This document shows positions 58,067 to 64,000 of a DNA stretch of 64,000 nt, in pieces. A program made the position numbers and the translations under genes. Numbering within the stretch: position 1 is the first letter of the stretch; every line of letters begins with the position of its first letter. Location: the NCBI GenBank assembly GCA_022702545.1, contig JAHRBC010000004.1, positions 682,001-746,000 on the forward strand, in the 5' to 3' direction. Below the pieces are notes generated by a model. It made no database searches and was not told the DNA's origin. It was given only the letters and a program-made list of their open reading frames with translations. This stretch comes from Phycomyces nitens. Taxonomy: Eukaryota > Mucoromycota > Mucoromycetes > Mucorales > Phycomycetaceae.

Positions 58067-59899
58067 TTATTGCTGACTACAGGATGGTGCAGAGCCATGT
58101 TCTCCAGAGAATCTGGAGTGCCCCATATTTCTGAATTCATGATATTCTGTTGATGAATCTGAAGCATACTCCTCATCATTATACTCATCCGAGTCGAAGC
58201 AGCTATCACATTCGTGACCATGTTCGTGTTCATGATCATGTTCGTCGTGTTCGCCATGGTTAAACTAGGTGGATCATTTGACTTATTAGAACCCATAATT
58301 GACTGTATTTTATAATCAATACTCACGTCTAAACCTTCGGTATCTATAAGGATATGTTCTGTAAGCCCATCCGATTCCTCTGATAAAGTATCTTCTGTGG
58401 GTTTGGGAAGTAAATCTTCCAACGTGATTTTGTTGTCTTTTGGTATGTCGATTTTATCAGGGAATACAATGTCAAACTCGATGTACAGATCTCCCTTTGT
58501 TCCTGGACTGTCCTGCACTGGCATACCCATTTTCTTGACGATCTTTTGCATCCCGGGTTTAATTACATTTCCTGCAGGATGTGTGACCTTTATTGGGCTA
58601 CCATCCAAATGGGTTAGGATTACTTTGCTGAATCCTGTAAGTGCCTCCATAAGAGATATTTGCACAGTTGCCAAAAGATCGTCGTGTAGTCGTTTGAATG
58701 TCTTGTGCTTCTCTTCATAAATAACAACCAACAGATCATCATTTTTGGCTGACCCAGCCTTTATATAATAAAAAGTAAGTCTCCATAATATCCAGTAAGC
58801 TTAATACTACACTTACAGATTCGTGTCCTTTTCCAGGGACTTCGATAATAAAGCCAGAAGATGCGCCCTTTGGTATATTTACATCGACCGTAGTCTCTAC
58901 CATACTATAACGATTTCCTTTGCATTCTTTGCACTCGTCGAGCACTCCAATCTTTCCAACGCCTTGACACTTTTTGCACTTTTGTACCCTGGGCTTTGGT
59001 CCCTTTTTGTTCTTCTTATTTTGTGCAGATGTAAATGATCCCGCACCTTTGCATGTTGGGCACACAATACGACGAACTTTTGCCGACTTTTCTCTATCTC
59101 ATCAAAACAAAATCAGTATTCTTCGTGTTGTTTTGATAAATAAATAAAAGGCACTCACCCATGGCAGCTACGGCAAACCTGGCGCTGGCTGTACTTTACC
59201 TCGCGTGTGCCACCAATATAAAGCTCTTCCAAAGTGGCCTTGAGCTTTACAGAAGTTCCGTGTCTAGGCCCTTCAGAACCATCGTACTCATCATCAAAAT
59301 CATCTAGGATCATTTGTAAGTAACAATTCGTTTCTAATCTTCACCTTTTTATATATATATATATATACTTACATCCACGACCGCCACCGAAAAACATGTC
59401 AAACATACTTGTGTCGAACGAAAAGCCACCTTCCATCGAATCGTCTTCACCTCGGTCATAAGCTTCTCGCTTTTTTTGATCTGAAAGGATCTCATAAGCA
59501 TGAACAACTTCTTTAAACTAATATGGATTGATATTAGTTTAATGGCCAGCTTTAATGCATAGCAAAGCTTGCCTTTTCTGCGCCTTCAGGGTTTTTGTCT
59601 GGATGGTATCGAATTGCCTAGTGATACGAAACAGTTGAATTTACTTTGATGCTTTGAATTTACGAAATGTTGATTCGAACAGAAATATTCATTCTTATTT
59701 TTCAATCGATTGTAATGATCTAGATCAACTTACTAATTTTCTATAAGCCTATATATATATATATATATTTAGGATTTAATTAGCCAATGTTTAAAATCTC
59801 TCGAGATTCGATCTTGATTCTGTTTCTTACCTGTTTAATCTCAATGTCAGAGGCATCCTTTGATACACCAAGCACTGAATAGTGATCTGTGTTTGACAT
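58067..59899 (-). CDS. Type I DnaJ (Hsp40) co-chaperone with CaaX-type end (8 exons)
   Basis: Stimulates Hsp70 ATPase and hands over unfolded proteins. Exons in minus order: 59899-59831, 59748-59734 (15 nt), 59617-59573, 59517-59373, 59303-59159, 59093-58817, 58758-58327, 58264-58067; 441 residues. J domain: [23 protein letters not shown] (the microexon), [10 protein letters not shown] with the HPD triad. A short Gly/Phe part ([17 protein letters not shown]) follows, then the zinc domain with [22 protein letters not shown] and CKECKGNR (first and fourth motifs degenerate) and the client-binding C-terminal domains. The last exon encodes a 65-residue acidic, His-rich tail ending CSQQ, comparable with the farnesylated CASQ of yeast Ydj1. 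Reading through the last intron gives a different, less likely tail. The intron after exon 3 has a GC donor. Probably cytosolic or membrane-tethered. Confidence 0.9.
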
Positions 59900-62800
59900 A
59901 ATGTTCTGTAATCACCAAGAAGTATACTGCTTCCGGGAAGTAAAAGTCACATAAATGCAAATTTAAATTTAAAATATTGAGAGCTAGTCACATTTCTAAG
60001 CTTATTTGAGATCCGGTCCGGAAACCATTTTTCTCTATTTCAAATTTACGTTGGTTTGTGGTGGTTCTTGAACATCATAAAACGGTTAACACTTACATTT
60101 ACAGGAAAGAATAAGAAAAAATGTTTAAAAGGTATTTGGCTTGTATTATTGGTAAAGAATAATAATAATAATAATAATACTTGGTCAATTTTAAAAATGC
60201 TCTTTCAAAACCTGGATCAAGTTCCAAGTTATTCAGGATATGCCAGAAAGCTTTAGGGGTAACCATTTAAAATACTGAAATATAATATTTAGTGATCAAT
60301 ACTTGCGTGATTTATGCAGAAAGAATTTTTGAACCAAATTGTGTTCAAATGGGTCAATCCACAGACTCACAAAACTCTACGCAAGGAATACCAGACCTGA
60401 CCAAAAACTCACAAGAGCCAGTCAGAAAACCAAATATATTCAGTATAGCCACATATGACCTGCGAATGTCAGAGGGACCGACATCAATGCTCTTTGATTC
60501 TATCGTATATCAATGCTTTGGGCAGATATAACCGAGGACCTCGACATCTCATACTCTTGTGGCCCAAAGTATAGGTAAACCCAACATCATATTCAAACAA
60601 CAAGGCAATGTGCAAAGCCATACAAGAACCAAGACCCAGGAAAAAAAAACAAAGACCCAAAAAGCCTGGTCTAAGGAACCGAGTGGTTTGTATCAATAAT
60701 AGAATCGTAGACCCAAGATCTTACCCAAGACCATGAGTGGGAAAAACTCTTCAAAGACCCTACAAATATAGGCAACTATAAACAAGCATAATTAATGAAA
60801 AGTCAATGGGAAATATTCAATCAGGTAAAAACAACCAATTCCTGCCTTTGAGAGAATCTAAACATTACTACCTCAATTTTCAGACATATCAAGATAATGA
60901 CTATAGGCCAGAACATAAAGACAAATATTTCTGCAGACTTTTATTTCTGAAAACTCGTATAGTTCTTTATAAATGAGACAAAGATATTTGTTTTGCTTGA
61001 TAGTAAAATAGCCGAATGAATAAGTATTTCTCTATTCAATTTGCTTAATTACAATTGTTTATCTACAATATTCAAGCTCTTTAGTAGCGCAAAATATAAC
61101 TATTTTTTATTGTTAGAGTGCTTATTACAAAGTTCTAGACAACAGTTGATGAAGACTTTAAAAGCATCAGACGATTTGACGAGCCGTACGAATAGCTTTG
61201 GTTGAATAAATATATAAAAATAAACCTTTTGTAATGTAGTTTAAAGGTTCCCTTGTATGGCTTTATATCGGTACCAGTTAATATATCTAGACTATTTTTA
61301 TTATTTGGTTAAGAATCTCTTTGAATATAAAAGGCTAAATATATGCATATCATCATCTTGGTATACATTCTACGATCAAGCAAAAACAAAATTCACAGAC
61401 AATCCCATATTAACATTTGCTTATTATCACGGTACGCTAATCCTTTAGAAGTAGCTATTGAACAGACGTACACTTTGTCACAGTGATAAAAAATATATTA
61501 TAATTCATATAGTAAATCAAGTGTTTATTCTCAATTGTAAACAATATTGTACACTTTCAACTTGATTACAGCAGTGCTTACTGGGCCCTATTCGTGGACT
61601 TGTATTTGATCCTATGAGCTTCTCTATGTGTTTTTATTCCAAATATCCAAATACTATTTCTAATTGAAAATACTCTCTTTTCATACTCCCATTTCGAAAA
61701 AGACGTTTTCTATTATTTAAAAATTAATATTTAGTACAATAGTATTATTCAGGTAGTCAGTAGAATGCATACCACATTTTTGTTGAGCCTTTTGCAACTA
61801 ATATTCTCTCGACTCTAATGAGGATTATAAATACAGTACTCAGTTTGATATTCCCAGGTATTTTTACTAGCTATAATAAAATGTATTAAAAAGCTGTATG
61901 TAATCTCTAATAGGCAAATTAATTGCTTTCTCAACTTTTTGTATTATTCTCCAAATTGAATAAAGAGCATCTGGTGGTAAGTATCAGGAATAAAATATGA
62001 TTATCAACATCAAAATCTATGATAAATAGGCTAGCTGTACACTAAAATTAAACAATAATACATAAATATAATCCATAATATGGATTACATGTAAACAATT
62101 TGGAAAAGTGCGCCATTTATAATTGTATTGCACCTTCTAATTTGACAGACACATTTGTGTTCTTTTGTATTTTTATGGTACATTCCGCTAACCTAGACAA
62201 TATAATCTCTCTAAATATCGAAATATTAGATAATTGGTTATCTATTCAATAATAGCGCTGTCAGTAAAGATTTTGGCAGTATACTTTCTTCTTTTCTTCT
62301 TATTCTTGGAGTTATTCTTGGCTTATAGAATATTAAAGGTTAAGCGAGTCTTTATTGTTAAACAAATAAATTTGAAATAGAAAACATAACAGATTTACAA
62401 ACCTATTAACATTCTACTGTTAACCTATATATTTTACAGAATAATAATAATAATAATAATTAATATTATTTTTAGAAAAAGGATTGTCAGTAATTATTCT
62501 CATTCATAAAGGGTTTCTGTTAGTCCTCATGGTCAAAATCTACTGCCAAACTCTGCTTCCTGACCATTCTTGGCATTCTCTACCTTGGAAATAAAGGGAG
62601 ATCTAAAATGGCGAAATGAGATGTAATAAAATCTAACCTTCTGATTGTTGAGCCAAGGCGTAACGATTTGTTGCGCCAATTATTAAAGACCTTTCCTGGG
62701 GATAAAACATGCCCAAGATCCAACGTGCTATTCAGTCAAATAATAATAGATATTTATGCATGTATTCGGTTTATCGAGGTTTCTTGTATTCTTATTCTTG

Positions 62801-63806
62801 AGAACCTTGGAATATTCCGTTGGTCAAGGCGCACACATAAAGACACCCTATGGTATTTCTTACTTTGGCATAAATCCCAGACACGTTGCGTGTATTGCGC
62901 CATAGCACAGAATTTAGTAACTGTTGGTTACAAATGTGAGCTCAACACTAGCCTCCAGCCACTTTGGATAGCAAGTATATAAATATATTTGTATATTCTC
63001 GAATCACGTTCTGGGCCTCTCACAAGTATGTGTTTGATACATCTACTTTGCTGGTAAGACAGATATCGCCATTAGCCTGAATTGTATAGACAACACCTGC
63101 AATATGTATTCTTCAAGTAGTCTGTGCACGCCATGTTTGAAAAATTAGCTTTTTTATTATTATTGTTATTATTCTTTATTATAACTCTTTGAATGTTTGG
63201 CATAAGGGTATAATTCAATAGCCAATCCAGTATACAACCAATGATTTATTTGAAGAAGAAGAAAAAAAGGTTTCTTTCAACTATAACTTCTTGTTCATTA
63301 AATGAAGAAGATTAAGTTGTCTATGGATTCCATATGAATAACCTGTTCAAGGGTTTGGATCTAAACGATAACAATAAGAATAAAAATAAGAATAAAAATG
63401 GCCTATACTCAAGACTCCCATACTTTCTCCTTTCATTTGTAATTCCCCTAGTTCGTTATAATCTGCCTCTCCCAACCTAGGAGTAATTTGTATATTTGGA
63501 CAGGCCATCAGAACACCATGGAAATTTATATCCAGAATAAAAATATGCCAATTGTCAATACCAAGTCTAGAACCTCTTTTAAAATGACAAAATCATAAAA
63601 GTTGAGCTTACAATTTTGATACACGCCAAGCAAAATTCCTGCGCCGTGACTTTTTTCTTTTTTGACTCAACGTGCGGGGGGTCCCGCTGTTGCTGGCCAT
63701 AATTTTTTTTTGAAAATAAAAATAATATAATATAATAATATTATTATTATTATTATTTAATTCTAGTTGTCAGCTGCACCTGCCTTTCTATTTTCAGATC
63801 CCCACC
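59900..63806. other. AT-rich intergenic DNA before the right-edge gene
   Basis: No gene supported. Frames at 60292-60531 (plus) and 60484-60696 (minus) overlap each other and show no domain. An (AAT)n run at 60159-60177 and several near 62440-62470 and 63715-63760 are simple repeats. The last 100 bases are the promoter and leader of the next gene. A pyrimidine run ending in TTTTCAG at about 63790-63797 could be the end of a 5' leader intron. Confidence 0.5.
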
Positions 63807-64000
63807 ATGGCCAGCATCCTCCGTAATTCTCTCCGTGTCTTGTCGCGCCCTGCCTTGAAGTCCATTGTGACTCCTATATTCTCTGCCACCAGTCGCGTCA
63901 CACCCACCCTTCGCTTTGTACCTGCTCGTGCCTTCAGCTCTGGTCTGTCACGCTTCAACAGTGGAGCAGGTTAGTACCACATTAGAACCATTCAACAGAA
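63807..64000 (+). CDS. Mitochondrial precursor protein, first exon only (partial)
   Basis: ATG at 63807 in the good context CCACCATGG; exon 1 runs to 63969 and is followed by a GTTAGT donor, so the gene continues beyond the window. The 54 visible residues are Arg/Ser/Leu-rich without acidic residues (MASILRNSLRVLSRPALK, RAFSSGLSRFNSGAG), a textbook matrix-targeting presequence with a likely cleavage near ARAFSS. Codon use is biased (CGT/CGC, CTC, GTC), suggesting an abundant protein. A p32/MAM33-type matrix protein would fit such a leader but this is a guess; the mature part is outside. Confidence 0.75.

Noticed and set aside
57973..58263. Met/Asn-rich C-terminus for the DnaJ protein from the unspliced frame
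   Set aside because: A good GT-AG intron exists and the spliced frame gives a CaaX-type end as in Ydj1; the unspliced tail has no family counterpart. Kept only as a possible retention isoform.
60292..60696. Overlapping frames on both strands near 60.5 kb as a small gene
   Set aside because: They are mutually overlapping, show no motif, and are followed by several stops.

Overview
This window is nuclear DNA from a filamentous fungus, most likely an early-diverging one (Mucoromycota, Mucorales-like; Phycomyces is a plausible relative). I infer this from AT-rich intergenic DNA, genes split by many short introns (about 45-110 bp), a tandem F-box family, decayed Tc1/mariner copies and the general look of the proteins. 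No tool was run: splice sites were read by eye from GT/GC-AG borders, frame continuity and protein similarity, so exon borders are good hypotheses rather than proven facts.

Layout. 1-7.3 kb is AT-rich and nearly gene-free, with a decayed Tc1-type transposase at 3.7-4.4 kb (minus). A small C2H2 zinc-finger gene lies at 7.35-8.05 kb. Four intron-less F-box genes sit head to tail at 8.67-16.73 kb (plus), and a fifth relative lies alone on the minus strand at 31.7-33.6 kb. A MITE-like element with inverted repeats occupies 16.92-17.66 kb. Housekeeping genes follow: CCR4 deadenylase (18.5-20.9, plus) converging on phosphopantothenate-cysteine ligase (21.0-22.3, minus), beta-tubulin (25.3-26.9, plus) and a hexose-type MFS transporter (27.6-29.4, minus).

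The region 34.3-41 kb is accessory: a second Tc1-like ruin (34.35-35.4), a less AT-rich block with two degenerate tRNA-like sequences (36.5-37.6) and long AT-rich DNA. Then come a mitochondrial PDH-kinase-family gene (41.1-43.1, plus) converging on a SOF1/DCAF13 WD40 gene (43.3-45.0, minus), a very long Gln-rich GLI-like zinc-finger regulator (45.6-50.0, minus) and a CUE-domain ubiquitin-binding protein (50.5-52.2, minus). After another AT-rich gap there is a multi-membrane-span protein of unknown function (56.5-57.9, plus), a type I DnaJ co-chaperone ending in a CaaX-type box (58.1-59.9, minus), 3.9 kb without clear genes, and the first exon of a mitochondrially targeted protein at the right edge.

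The genes are not a pathway; this is ordinary chromosome with islands of repeats. The most notable points are the F-box array with its shared C-terminal module, a beta-tubulin with Tyr167 and Ala198 at known benzimidazole-resistance positions, a DnaJ whose last exon must be spliced to reveal a His-rich tail plus CSQQ end, GC-AG introns in two genes, the expanding QLQAHEQQ repeats, and the MITE-like element.
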